A stretch of 64,000 nucleotides of DNA, taken from NCBI RefSeq assembly GCF_030388665.1, contig NZ_CP128846.1:2108001-2172000 (forward strand), in the 5' to 3' direction. Shown piece by piece: positions 17,167 to 25,264 of the stretch (its first letter is position 1; each line of letters begins with the position of its first letter). The position numbers and the translations under genes were made by a program. Under the pieces are notes generated by a model. It made no database searches, had not been told where the DNA came from, and saw only the letters and a list, made by a program, of their open reading frames with translations. This DNA is from Streptomyces flavofungini (GTDB taxonomy: Bacteria; Actinomycetota; Actinomycetes; Streptomycetales; Streptomycetaceae).

Positions 17167-17606
17167 GCATCGCCATCGCCGACACGAACGCCCTCGTCCG
17201 GCTCCTGGACCCGAAGATGACCGGCCACGCCGAACACAAGCGCGCCTTCGCCACCATCGGGCACCTGATCGTCTCCCCGCTCGTCCTCGCTGAACTGGAC
17301 TACCTGATCAGCGCGCGCTCCGGCGCCAGGCAGGCGCTCACAGCAGCCCGGTTCGTCGAGACCAACGCCGCACGGCGGCGCTTCGAAGTCCCCGACGTCG
17401 CCGCCCACCTGAACACCGCGATCGCCGTCGCCGACGGCTGCAAAGACGCGGACGGCGGCAAGGGAATCGGCCTGGCGGACGCCATGAACGTGGCCCTGGC
17501 CGCCGCCTACGGCACCGCCGTCATGTTCACGTCCGACCGTCACTTCCGCATGATCCGGCCACTGACCGGGCACGAGGCATTCCACCTCCTGCCCGACGAC
17601 ATGTAG
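17163..17606 (+). CDS. vapC: PIN-domain toxin (VapC-like ribonuclease)
   Basis: 147 residues from a TTG overlapping the antitoxin stop. Acidic active-site residues of PIN nucleases are visible: Asp7 in IADTNAL, Glu in VLAELDYL (~43), Asp in GLADAMNVALA (~103) and Asp in FTSDRHF (~121). VapC toxins cleave tRNA or rRNA and halt translation when the antitoxin is degraded. The partner here is Phd-type rather than VapB, a combination common in actinobacteria. Length and motifs look intact. Confidence 0.9.
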   Translation: MSIAIADTNALVRLLDPKMTGHAEHKRAFATIGHLIVSPLVLAELDYLISARSGARQALTAARFVETNAARRRFEVPDVAAHLNTAIAVADGCKDADGGKGIGLADAMNVALAAAYGTAVMFTSDRHFRMIRPLTGHEAFHLLPDDM

Positions 17607-17682
17607 GACGCTCCCCGGCCGTGCGGCCAGACCCCGCCGGCCTACGGGCTCTCCTGCCGTCGACGTGAACTCTGCCTGCAGT

Positions 17683-18921
17683 TCAGGCCGCCGGGGCGAG
17701 CCGCCACAGGGAGGTGACCTCGGCGGCGCGGGCCGTGTGCAGGGGGTCCGTGGTGTCGCTCGCGCGGGGGTGGCGGGGCTTGGCGTCGAGGCGGTCGACG
17801 ACGCGGAGACCGGCCGCGTCGAAGGCGCCGAGCAGTTCGTCGCGGGTCCGCAGGCCCAGGTGTTCGGCGAGGTCGGAGAGGATCAGCCAGCCCTCGCCGC
17901 CCGGCTCCAGGTGGTCGGCGAGCCCGTCGAGGAAGGCGCGCAGCATGGCGCTGTCCGGGTCGTACACGCCTTGTTCCACGGTGGAGGTGGGGCGGGCCGG
18001 GAGCCACGGCGGGTTGCAGACGACGAGGGCGGCGCGGCCCGCCGGGTAGAGGTCCCCGCTGTCGGTGACGTCCACGCGGTCGCCGATGCCGAGCCGTTCG
18101 ACGTTGTCGCGCGCGCAGGCGAGCGCGCGGGGACTGCTGTCGGTGGCGACGATCCGGCCCAGGCCGCGGTGGGCGAGGACGGCGGCGAGCACGCCGGTGC
18201 CGGTGCCGAGGTCGAAGGCGACCGCGGGGGCGCCCTGGGCGGCGGCGGGCAGCGGTGCGTCGCCGACGAGATCGACGTACTCGCCCCTGACCGGGGAGAA
18301 CACGCCGTAGTGCGGGTGGATGCGGGCGTCGAGCGCCGGGATCGGCACGCCCTTGCGGCGCCATTCGTGGGCGCCGATCACACCGAGCAGCTCGCGCAGC
18401 GACACGACCGTGCGGTGCCGGGGCGGGCCGTAGGCCTCGGTGCAGGCGGCCCGCACGTCGGGGGCGCGGCGCAGGGCGAGCCCGTGGTCGTCCTCCAGGA
18501 CGACGAGGAGCATGCCGAGGATCCTGGCCCGGTGGCCGCGGGCCTGCCGGTGCCGGTGGAACGTCTCGGCCGGGGTGGCCCCGGGCTTCGGAGTCCGCCG
18601 GTCGAGCCGCCGCCCGAGGGCACGCAGGAGCTGCCGCGCGCCCTGGTAGTCCCCGCGCCACAGCAGCGCGGTGCCCTCGCACACCAGGCGGTAGGCGGCG
18701 TCGGCCTTCATCCGGTCGTCGGCGACGATGACGCGCCGGGGGGCGGGGAGGCCGCTCTCGGAGTGCCAGGGGGCGGTGTGGGTGAGGCTGGTGGGGGCCG
18801 TGGGGGCGGTGGGAGTGCCGTCGGCGTGGCCGTCGCCGTCACCGGTGTCCGCCGTGCGTCCCCGCCGGGCCTTGGTCGGCCGGATGTCCTCGGTCCAGGT
18901 GATGTCGGTGTGGTCGGACAT
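17683..18921 (-). CDS. Class I SAM-dependent methyltransferase (MTS/N6-type)
   Basis: 412 residues. AVAFDLGTGTGVLAAVLA (~230-250) is motif I for S-adenosylmethionine. ATDSSPRALACARDN is motif II, and LVVCNPPWLPA is the NPPW catalytic motif of enzymes that methylate exocyclic amines of adenine/guanine or glutamine. The ~170-residue N-terminal part is helical and family-specific. The first ~55 residues are a low-complexity Thr/Pro/Gly stretch. RNA or release-factor methylation is possible; the substrate cannot be assigned. Confidence 0.85.
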   Translation of the reverse strand: MSDHTDITWTEDIRPTKARRGRTADTGDGDGHADGTPTAPTAPTSLTHTAPWHSESGLPAPRRVIVADDRMKADAAYRLVCEGTALLWRGDYQGARQLLRALGRRLDRRTPKPGATPAETFHRHRQARGHRARILGMLLVVLEDDHGLALRRAPDVRAACTEAYGPPRHRTVVSLRELLGVIGAHEWRRKGVPIPALDARIHPHYGVFSPVRGEYVDLVGDAPLPAAAQGAPAVAFDLGTGTGVLAAVLAHRGLGRIVATDSSPRALACARDNVERLGIGDRVDVTDSGDLYPAGRAALVVCNPPWLPARPTSTVEQGVYDPDSAMLRAFLDGLADHLEPGGEGWLILSDLAEHLGLRTRDELLGAFDAAGLRVVDRLDAKPRHPRASDTTDPLHTARAAEVTSLWRLAPAA

Positions 18922-19089
18922 CGACGGCTCGTCAACTCCTCGTGGTCGCGGGTGCGCGGGGCCCGGGGCCGCGGAGCGACCGGGAAGCGTCTGGGGAAGT
19001 CAGGGCCTCAGGACGATTCCACAGCGGCCGTCCCCTGGCAAACCCGGACTTCCCACGCGAACGCCGTCCGCCGCCGCGCCCCGCCCGTC

Positions 19090-19500
19090 TCACTCCGCCC
19101 CGGCCCCACCGCAGGTCACGGCCTCGCCCCGGTCCCGCTCCGCCGCACTGCGCAGCACACAGAACTCATTGCCCTCCGGGTCCGCGAAGACGACCCACCC
19201 CGTGCCGTCGGGCTCGCGCCGGTCGGCGAGCACGACCGCGCCGATCCCCTTCAGCCGCTCGACCTCCTCGTCGCGCGGGCCGTCCGGCTGGAGGCACACG
19301 TGCACGCGGTTCTTCACGGTCCTGGGCTCGGGGACGTTCTCGAAGTACAGATGCAGGCCGGTGGGCAGCGCGATCACGGCGGCGGGGTCGCCCGGCCGGT
19401 CCTCCTCGTCCAGCGGATGGCCCACCACCTCGCTCCAGAACCGCGCGAGTCCGTACGCGTCGACGCAGTCGAAGGCGACGTTGTAGAGGGAGGCGGGCAT
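19090..19500 (-). CDS. VOC-family (glyoxalase-like) protein
   Basis: 136 residues starting MPASLYNVAFDCVD. YGLARFWSEVVGHPL and LHLYFENVPEPRTVKNRVHVCLQP followed by VVFADPEGNEFCVL form the two beta-alpha-beta-beta-beta units of the VOC fold, of the Glyoxalase_6 type widespread in actinomycetes. Substrate unknown. ATG 19500 is chosen over the longer frame because homologues start at MPA. Confidence 0.88.
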   Translation of the reverse strand: MPASLYNVAFDCVDAYGLARFWSEVVGHPLDEEDRPGDPAAVIALPTGLHLYFENVPEPRTVKNRVHVCLQPDGPRDEEVERLKGIGAVVLADRREPDGTGWVVFADPEGNEFCVLRSAAERDRGEAVTCGGAGAE

Positions 19501-19602
19501 GGGGCACGTCCTTTCCGTACGCTCCCGGGCTGGGCGCGCATTGTCTCCCGCGCCTCCCCTCATCTCCCACGGATTTCCGCCGGGCGTCCCCTCACGCAGT
19601 CA

Positions 19603-19646
19603 GTACGCAGGGCGTACGCAGGCAGTACGGAGGCAGTACGCAGGCC
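19603..19646 (+). repeat. Four tandem 11-bp repeats (GTACGCAGGCA)
   Basis: GTACGCAGGGC, GTACGCAGGCA, GTACGGAGGCA and GTACGCAGGCC follow one another without gaps. Looser related GCAGG units continue to about 19735. The array separates the VOC gene from the deacetylase. Confidence 0.85.
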
Positions 19647-19777
19647 GCGCTCATGCCTCGCGCGGGCGTGAGGCAGGTCGTGCGCAGCCCTGAGGCAGGT
19701 CGCGCGCAGGCTCCGGGCAGGCCTCGGGCACGCCCCGCCTACCCGATTAATCCTATTTGCACAGTTATCTTCGCCGC

Positions 19778-20707
19778 ATGATCACTCGTGCACAGCAGCG
19801 GGCCGCCCGCACCTCCCTGATCGCCCTCGCTGCGGCGACCCTGACCACCCTCAGCGCCTGCTCCTCGTCCCCCACACCCGCGTCGCACCCCCACCGACCC
19901 GCCCCCCACCACAGCTCCCCCGCCGAGAAGGCGGCCCCGCCCACCCTCGCCCCCGGCCCCCAGGGCCTCACCCCGGTCTTCAAGAACGCCCCCCGCGCGC
20001 GGCAGGGGGCGCCCACCGTCGCCCTCACCTTCGACGCCGACATGACGGCCGGTCAGGGCCCCCGTGCCCGGGCGGGCGAGCGCTTCGACAATCCGGCCCT
20101 GGTCGACACCCTGCGCCGCCTGAAGGTCCCGGCCACGTTCTTCCTGACGGGCCGGTGGGCGCAGGAGTACCCGGCGCAGGCCAGGGCCATCGGCCGCGAC
20201 CCCCTCTTCGAGGTCGCCAACCACTCGTACAGCCACTACTCCTTCACCCCCGACTGCTACGGCCTGCCCAGCGTCGCCCCGCACCGCATGCGCGCCGACG
20301 TGGAGCGCGCCTTCACCGCCTTCCGCGCGGCAGGCGTGGAGCGGCCGGTGCCGTACTTCCGCTTCCCGGGCGGCTGTTACGACCAGCGGGCGCTGCGCGC
20401 GCTCGCCCCGGCCGGGGTGACCGCCGTGCAGTGGGACGTGGTGGGCGGCGACGCGTTCGCCACGGACCCCGACGCGGTGGCCCGGCAGGTGCTCGACGGG
20501 GTGCGGCCCGGCTCGGTCGTCGTCCTGCACTGCACGCGCAGCGCGGCCCCCGCGACGGAGCGTGCCCTGCGCACGGTCGTCCCGAAGCTGCGCGAGCGCG
20601 GGTTCCGCTTCGTCCGGGTCTCGGAGCAGATCGGGGCCGCGCGCACCGCGCGGGAGGTGCGGTCGGCCGCAGCCGACGGGTCGGCGGGGCGTCGCCCGCA
20701 GGCCTGA
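19778..20707 (+). CDS. Polysaccharide deacetylase (NodB domain) lipoprotein
   Basis: 309 residues with a lipoprotein signal ending TTLSACSSS (lipobox LSAC). After a Pro/His-rich linker, the NodB domain begins at VALTFDADMT, with the catalytic/metal Asp pair. ANHSYSHYSF supplies the zinc histidines (H-x3-H), and YFRFPGGCYD is motif 3. Late motifs include VVLHCTRS, where the family usually has LxH. It likely removes acetyl groups from cell-wall or capsule glycans outside the membrane. TATCTT sits 6 nt before the ATG and no Shine-Dalgarno is visible, so the mRNA may be leaderless. Confidence 0.9.
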   Translation: MITRAQQRAARTSLIALAAATLTTLSACSSSPTPASHPHRPAPHHSSPAEKAAPPTLAPGPQGLTPVFKNAPRARQGAPTVALTFDADMTAGQGPRARAGERFDNPALVDTLRRLKVPATFFLTGRWAQEYPAQARAIGRDPLFEVANHSYSHYSFTPDCYGLPSVAPHRMRADVERAFTAFRAAGVERPVPYFRFPGGCYDQRALRALAPAGVTAVQWDVVGGDAFATDPDAVARQVLDGVRPGSVVVLHCTRSAAPATERALRTVVPKLRERGFRFVRVSEQIGAARTAREVRSAAADGSAGRRPQA

Positions 20708-20839
20708 CCGCACCCTTCCGGCCCCTCGGCGGCGGCACCGGCGTGACGTGGTGTCCGATGCGATGTGCGCGCGCAGACCCTCCCGCGCAGACCCTCCTCC
20801 GCCTCATCGGCCTCGGCTGACGCGGCGCCCGGAAGCTGC

Positions 20840-20877
20840 CCGGTGGGCCCGAGGCCGTCCGGTGGGCCCGAGGCCGT
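20840..20877 (+). repeat. 19-bp tandem duplication
   Basis: CCGGTGGGCCCGAGGCCGT is present twice head-to-tail (20840-20858 and 20859-20877), in the gap before the small zinc protein gene. Confidence 0.9.
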
Positions 20878-20929
20878 CGATGGGCGGGCCCGGTCATCCG
20901 GCCCGCCGGACGGAACCTAGGCTCGCCTC

Positions 20930-21115
20930 ATGGCGGACGACGACGAGTACTGCGCCCCTGCCCCCACGACCGGCCCCCACCCGGCGGCCGGTCCCCCGTT
21001 CGCGGAGTGCGTGCTGTGCCGGGAGCCCACGGAGTACCCGGAGTCCCACCGTGGCATCACGCTGTGCCCGGTCTGCGAGTGGCAGGAGGCTCAGCGGACG
21101 GCTTGCTCGGGCTGA
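20930..21115 (+). CDS. Small zinc-ribbon protein
   Basis: 61 residues with two CxxC knuckles (CVLCREP and CPVCEW) joined by a 20-residue beta-hairpin-like segment, as in one-finger zinc ribbons. No other domain is present. TAGGCT lies 6 nt before the ATG, and there is no Shine-Dalgarno sequence, which suggests a leaderless mRNA. Its 3' end overlaps the end of the convergent permease remnant by 25 bp. Confidence 0.65.
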   Translation: MADDDEYCAPAPTTGPHPAAGPPFAECVLCREPTEYPESHRGITLCPVCEWQEAQRTACSG

Positions 21116-21351
21116 GCGCGAGCAGGAGCGGGAGCAGGAACGGCCCGTCCGGGCGAGCGCAGCAACGGTCGGCTGGTGAGGGCTCCGACGGCCGTGCCGA
21201 GGACGGCCGTGGCGAGGAACGTGGTGAGGTCGAGCACGGGCTGCCCGCCCTGGACGCCGACGGCGAGGAACGCGGCGTACAGGACGACCGGCGCGAGCCA
21301 GCGCTGGGAGCGCAGGAGGAGAGCGGTCTGGTAGCGCAGCAGGGCGATCAC
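21091..21351 (-). pseudogene. ABC transporter permease remnant with internal deletion
   Basis: 86 residues from GTG 21351, which overlaps the upstream stop codon (GTGA coupling). The N-terminus (VIALLRYQTALLLRSQRW, then a membrane helix) reads like the start of a multi-span ABC permease. After GGQPVLD it jumps straight to a terminal helix (LTTFLATAVLGTAVGALTS) and a basic tail. Only two membrane segments remain where about six are expected. An in-frame internal deletion is inferred. Confidence 0.55.
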
Positions 21352-21986
21352 CGGCGCAGGTCCTCGTCGTTGAGCAGGTGCTGGTGCTGGTGCTGGTGCT
21401 GGTGCTGGTGCTGGTGCCCGGGCTCGGGCCTGGGCTCGGCTGCGGCTCTGCCGCCGGGCCCGGCGGCCGGTACGCGTCGAGCACCCGGTACGTCGCCCCG
21501 CCCGTCGCCGTCCGCTGCCGCGCCCCCGACCGCCCCGCCCTCCTTCCTCCGGTTCACCGACACCACGTGCCATGGCGGGTGGGCCGTGAGGAGCGCGCGC
21601 AGGGCGAGGTCCGAGTGGGCCGCGGCGACGGCCAGGCGGGTGGTACCGTCCGGGCCGGGGGTGACGGTGCCGTCGGCGCGGGTCACCGTCTCGGGGAGCG
21701 GGGGCGGCGTCCCGTGGGGCCCGCGGGCCTCGATGACGACGACGGGACCGCGGGACACCCCCGGTCCGGGTGCCGCCCCGGCCGAACTCCCCTTTCCCGC
21801 CACCTGGTTCACGGCGGTCCCCGTGATCGCGTACGTCTCGTCGGCGTGCCCCGCGAGGCGGCGCGGGTCGTGGTCGACGTGGACGCCGGCCCGCACGTCG
21901 AGGGCGACGTCCCGGAGCACCCACGGGCCGCGGAGGCCGTAGCGGCGGCCGACGGCGTCGAGGCGCAGCAGGGGGTCGCTGGTCAT
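21348..21986 (-). pseudogene. ABC transporter ATP-binding protein lacking its nucleotide-binding core
   Basis: 212 residues. The start LLRLDAVGRRYGLRGPWVL then RDVALDVRAG is the normal opening of an ABC ATPase. Walker A, the Q-loop, the LSGGQ signature and Walker B are all missing. The text resumes at DHDPRRLAGHADETY, which is the region after the H-loop. The rest is the C-terminal accessory part. About 150 residues appear deleted in frame. Near the end is a (His-Gln)6-7 tract from a 6-bp microsatellite. It cannot hydrolyse ATP as it stands. Confidence 0.6.
21377..21412 (+). repeat. Hexanucleotide microsatellite (GGTGCT)6
   Basis: Six perfect GGTGCT units plus a partial one. On the minus strand they encode alternating His-Gln near the C-terminus of the ATPase remnant. 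Confidence 0.95.
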
Positions 21987-22079
21987 GCGCCTCATCCTCG
22001 CGCACGGCCTCGCGCGGGCCCGGATCCGGGGGTGCGGGCCGCACCGGAGCCGCGATCACCGCCCTGGCAGACTGGACGG

Positions 22080-22859
22080 GTGACCAGCAACACGCCCCGC
22101 CCGGACGACTCCCCGCAATCGCAGGCTTCCCAGGACACCGGGGCCGCCGAGGGTGCCGCCCCCGACAGCCCCTTCCGTGTCGCGCGCACACCGCGCGACG
22201 AGGCCCCGCAGTTCGTGCTGCCCCTGGTGGCCCGGATCGAGCGGTCCGCGGCCCCGGCCCGTACGGACGCGCTGGAGACGGCGGCCCGCGCGGTCCTGAC
22301 GATCCTCAGCGACGAGCGGGCGCTCGGCGAGGGAGAGTGGGCGCGGGCGATGCGGGACTGGCAGGACGCCCGCATCCGCAAGGTGGTGCGCAGGGCGCGC
22401 GGCGCGGAGTGGCGGCGGGCCGAGGCGCTGGACGGCATCACGGTGACGGGCAAGTCGGCCGAGGTGCGGGTGTATCCGCCGGTGCCGCTCGACGGCTGGC
22501 CCAAGGACCTGGCCCGGCTCCAGGTCTCCGGCACGGACCTGGACGACCCGGAGCCCCCGCGGGACCCCGACCCGGCCACGCCCGTCCTCTGGCTGAACCC
22601 CGACATCACCATGTCGGCGGGCAAGGCGATGGCCCAGGCGGGCCACGGCGCCCAGCTGGCCTGGTGGGACCTCTCCGCCGGGGACCGCACGGCCTGGCGC
22701 GAGGCCGGCTTCCCCCTGTCCGTCCGCACCGCCCCCGCGGCCCGTTGGCCCGAACTGACCACGAGCGGCCTCCCCGTGGTCCGCGACGCGGGCTTCACGG
22801 AGATCGCCCCCGGCTCCTGCACGGTGGTGGCCGACCACCCGGCGCTGCGGCGCGCCTGA
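22080..22859 (+). CDS. Peptidyl-tRNA hydrolase Pth2-like protein
   Basis: 259 residues from GTG 22080. The C-terminal ~110 residues contain LNPDITMSAGKAMAQAGHGAQLAW, the glycine/lysine-rich active-site region of the Pth2 (PF01981) fold, followed by VVRDAGFTEIAPGSCTVVA. The N-terminal half (VLPLVARIERSAAP, RDWQDARIRKVVRRARG) is an actinobacterial extension. Hydrolysis of peptidyl-tRNA is inferred; this Pth2-like type coexists with ordinary Pth in Streptomyces. CAGACT lies 6 nt before the start, and no good ribosome-binding site is visible. Confidence 0.75.
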   Translation: MTSNTPRPDDSPQSQASQDTGAAEGAAPDSPFRVARTPRDEAPQFVLPLVARIERSAAPARTDALETAARAVLTILSDERALGEGEWARAMRDWQDARIRKVVRRARGAEWRRAEALDGITVTGKSAEVRVYPPVPLDGWPKDLARLQVSGTDLDDPEPPRDPDPATPVLWLNPDITMSAGKAMAQAGHGAQLAWWDLSAGDRTAWREAGFPLSVRTAPAARWPELTTSGLPVVRDAGFTEIAPGSCTVVADHPALRRA

Positions 22860-22872
22860 GCTCCGCCCCGCC

Positions 22873-23547
22873 CTACTTCACCTTCCCCCCGAAGATCGCC
22901 GCCTCCGTCTCGAAGTCCGGTGTGACCTCGATCTGCAGGTACTTCTGCGACTTGGGCAGTTCGCAGCCCAGCGTCGCCGTGATGGAACGGCCGGGGCGCA
23001 GATGGGTCTGGGGCGGGCCGTCCAGGCCGTTCTCGCTGTCGAAGATCTGCTCGCCGTCCTTGGCCTCGTCCCCGTACTGGCACAGGACCGACAGCGCGCT
23101 CATGTCGATGACCTTGTCCGTGCCGTTCTTGAGCCTCAGGGTGAACTTGACGTACGGAGTGCGCTCCGGTGAGGCGTACGGGCCCGAGACGCCGCGGGAG
23201 AAGCCGGACAGCGACACCTCGTTCTTGTTCTCGTAGACCGCGGTGCCGGTGAGCCCGTGGGTGTCGTCCTTGGAGTCGGTGGCCGCGCCGGGCTCGGACT
23301 CGGCGTCGGGCGACGGTTCGGAGTCCGATCCCTCCGAGCCGGCGGGCGCGTCGTCCGCCGTGACGGTCTTGGTGACCGTCACGGCGGGGCGCGGCTTGTC
23401 GCCGTCGCCGCAGGCGGTGAGCGCGGTGCCGAGCGCGAGCACCGCGGCCGCGGCGAACAGGGTGCTCCTGACCGCGATGCCGGTGCGCGAGGCGGCTCCG
23501 GCGTCACCTCTGGCGTCCGCGCCGCTGTCAGCCGTTTCGACGTTCAT
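22873..23547 (-). CDS. Lipoprotein of unknown function (DUF4352-like)
   Basis: 224 residues from ATG 23547 (GGGGGGA 6 nt upstream). The signal segment ends LGTALTACGDG (lipobox LTAC). An acidic Ser/Asp/Glu linker (~50-90) leads to a beta-sandwich domain with YVKFTLRLKNGTDKVIDMSALSV, as in DUF4352 immunoglobulin-like lipoproteins. It would be anchored outside the membrane. Convergent with the Pth2-like gene, 13 bp apart. Confidence 0.75.
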   Translation of the reverse strand: MNVETADSGADARGDAGAASRTGIAVRSTLFAAAAVLALGTALTACGDGDKPRPAVTVTKTVTADDAPAGSEGSDSEPSPDAESEPGAATDSKDDTHGLTGTAVYENKNEVSLSGFSRGVSGPYASPERTPYVKFTLRLKNGTDKVIDMSALSVLCQYGDEAKDGEQIFDSENGLDGPPQTHLRPGRSITATLGCELPKSQKYLQIEVTPDFETEAAIFGGKVK

Positions 23548-23658
23548 GTGCAGTCCCCCCAAGGACGGTGCGTAGACGTCCGATTGTGGAGGATGTGTGA
23601 ACGGCGGTGGTGGCGTGCGCACGCATCGTGGCCGAGCCGTGACACGGCCGCCCGCGCC

Positions 23659-24102
23659 TCACCCTTGCAGCGCCCCCTCCACCGGCCACGCCCGCAGCGT
23701 CGCGTCCAGCCGGTCGTACGCCTCGTCGAACCACTCGTCGGTGAGCGTGACGGTCGCCGTGACCGTGGTCAGGGACATCGTGTGGTCGGCGATCGTGACG
23801 TGGGCGCGCTCGCCGTCCGGGTCGAGTTCGACGAGGAGTTCGGGGGCGCGGCCACCCTCGCGCCAGGCGCTGTCGTCGCCGCCGTCCAGGGCGTCGAGGG
23901 TCTCACGCCACTGCGTGAGGTCCTCCGGCGACACCGACGTGGCGAGCGTGCCCCGGACGAAGGCGGTGTCGACGAGGATCTCGCCGACGAGTTCGTCGAT
24001 TCCGGGGCGTCCCGGAGCGGGACGCTTCCCGGTGATCCTGACGACGACGCTGTTGTCCTCGCCCTCAAGGCGGATCAGGTCGATCGGCTCCGCAGGCGTC
24101 AT
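23659..24102 (-). CDS. DUF5959-like protein
   Basis: 147 residues from ATG 24102 (GGGAGGGGCC directly upstream). PIDLIRLEGEDNSVVVRITGK and TVTATVTLTDEWFDEAYDRLDATLRAWPVE match the small actinomycete family I know as DUF5959. It is acidic, beta-rich and has no export signal. Function unknown. A Pro/Gly-rich set of GGCCCGTTCCCCG repeats precedes it at 24130-24185. Confidence 0.65.
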   Translation of the reverse strand: MTPAEPIDLIRLEGEDNSVVVRITGKRPAPGRPGIDELVGEILVDTAFVRGTLATSVSPEDLTQWRETLDALDGGDDSAWREGGRAPELLVELDPDGERAHVTIADHTMSLTTVTATVTLTDEWFDEAYDRLDATLRAWPVEGALQG

Positions 24103-24376
24103 GGCCCCTCCCATTTCCCCGTGTGGTGTCCCCGTGCGGCCCGTTCACGCACGGGCCGTTCCCCGCATGGCCCGTTCCCCGTGCGGCCCGCGTCCTTCCG
24201 GACCCTAGTGGACGGCACTGACAACGCCGAGGCCGCGCACCACCCGCCCACACACCCACGGAACGTGACCCCCGTCACAGAACCTTCACGTCGCTGAACA
24301 TCGCCTCCGCCCCTCCCGTACCTTCCCGTACCACCAAGTGGCCCGGCCCCGGCCGGGATGCGACTCGGGAGGCACT

Positions 24377-25162
24377 TTGCAGCGCATCAGGCACATGGGG
24401 CGTATCAACGGCACGGCCCTGATCATCGCGGCCCTCGTCGTCACCGTGGGGGCCCTCGCCTTCCCGGTATGGTCCTACGCCGACCGCTCGGGCACGGGCG
24501 AGGCGAACCTCAACGCCGGGAGCGTGTCGACGCGTTGGGGGCCGCTGTCCGCCACCGACCGGGACTTCCTCGTGAAGGTGCGCCTCGCCGGACTCTGGGA
24601 GATACCCGCCGGACAGCAGGCCGTGGAACGCGCGCCGAGCAAGGCCGTCAAGGAGGCGGGCGACCATCTGATCGTCGGCCACACCGACCTCGACCAGCGG
24701 GTGCGGGGTGTCGCCTCACAGCTGAGCGTCGAGCTGCCGAACCAGCCCAACGCCCAGCAGCAGGGCTGGCTACGGGAGTTGACCGACGCGAGCGGCGAGG
24801 ACTACCAGCGCAAGTTCGCCAACCTGCTGCGCGTCTCGCACGGCAAGGTCTTCGCCCTCATCGCCCAGGTCCGGGACACCACCCGCAACTCCCTCGTGCG
24901 CCAGCTCGCCTCCGACGCCAACCAGACCGTCCTCGACCACATCACGATGCTCGAGGGCACCGGCTACGTCGACTTCGACGCCATCGCGAACGACACCGCG
25001 GGCAAGTCCACCGCGAGCCCCACCGGCCCCCCGCCGCCCGACGGCGACACTCCCCCGCAGCCCGCCCCCGCGAGCCCCACCGGCGACGTCTCCGGCACCT
25101 CGCGGCCCTCCCCCGGCCCTCCGGGCACCGTCAACACCGATCGGCCCGAACCTCAAATGTAG
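24377..25162 (+). CDS. DUF4142 membrane-anchored protein (paralogue 1)
   Basis: 261 residues if TTG 24377 is used (GGGAGG 4 nt upstream); ATG 24395 is the alternative. One N-terminal helix (TALIIAALVVTVGALAFPVW) anchors or exports it. The DUF4142 four-helix region runs from DRDFLVKVRLAGLWEIPAGQ to LDHITMLEGTGYVDFD, with paired histidines (GDHLIVGHTDLD). A Pro/Ser/Thr-rich tail of ~55 residues follows. Closely similar in order and motifs to the gene at 26879; the DUF692 gene lies between the two. Confidence 0.8.
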   Translation: MQRIRHMGRINGTALIIAALVVTVGALAFPVWSYADRSGTGEANLNAGSVSTRWGPLSATDRDFLVKVRLAGLWEIPAGQQAVERAPSKAVKEAGDHLIVGHTDLDQRVRGVASQLSVELPNQPNAQQQGWLRELTDASGEDYQRKFANLLRVSHGKVFALIAQVRDTTRNSLVRQLASDANQTVLDHITMLEGTGYVDFDAIANDTAGKSTASPTGPPPPDGDTPPQPAPASPTGDVSGTSRPSPGPPGTVNTDRPEPQM

Positions 25163-25264
25163 CTCTGAAACCCCTGATCAGAAGGTTCACCCCGGTCTGG
25201 CGCGGTCATGACTACGGCTACGTGAACGTCCGGGGAGGACCAGCGGCAAGGAGGGGGAACGACG

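Noticed and set aside
19603..19646. CRISPR-like array
   Set aside because: The 11-bp repeats are directly adjacent without spacers and no cas genes are nearby; this is a simple tandem repeat.
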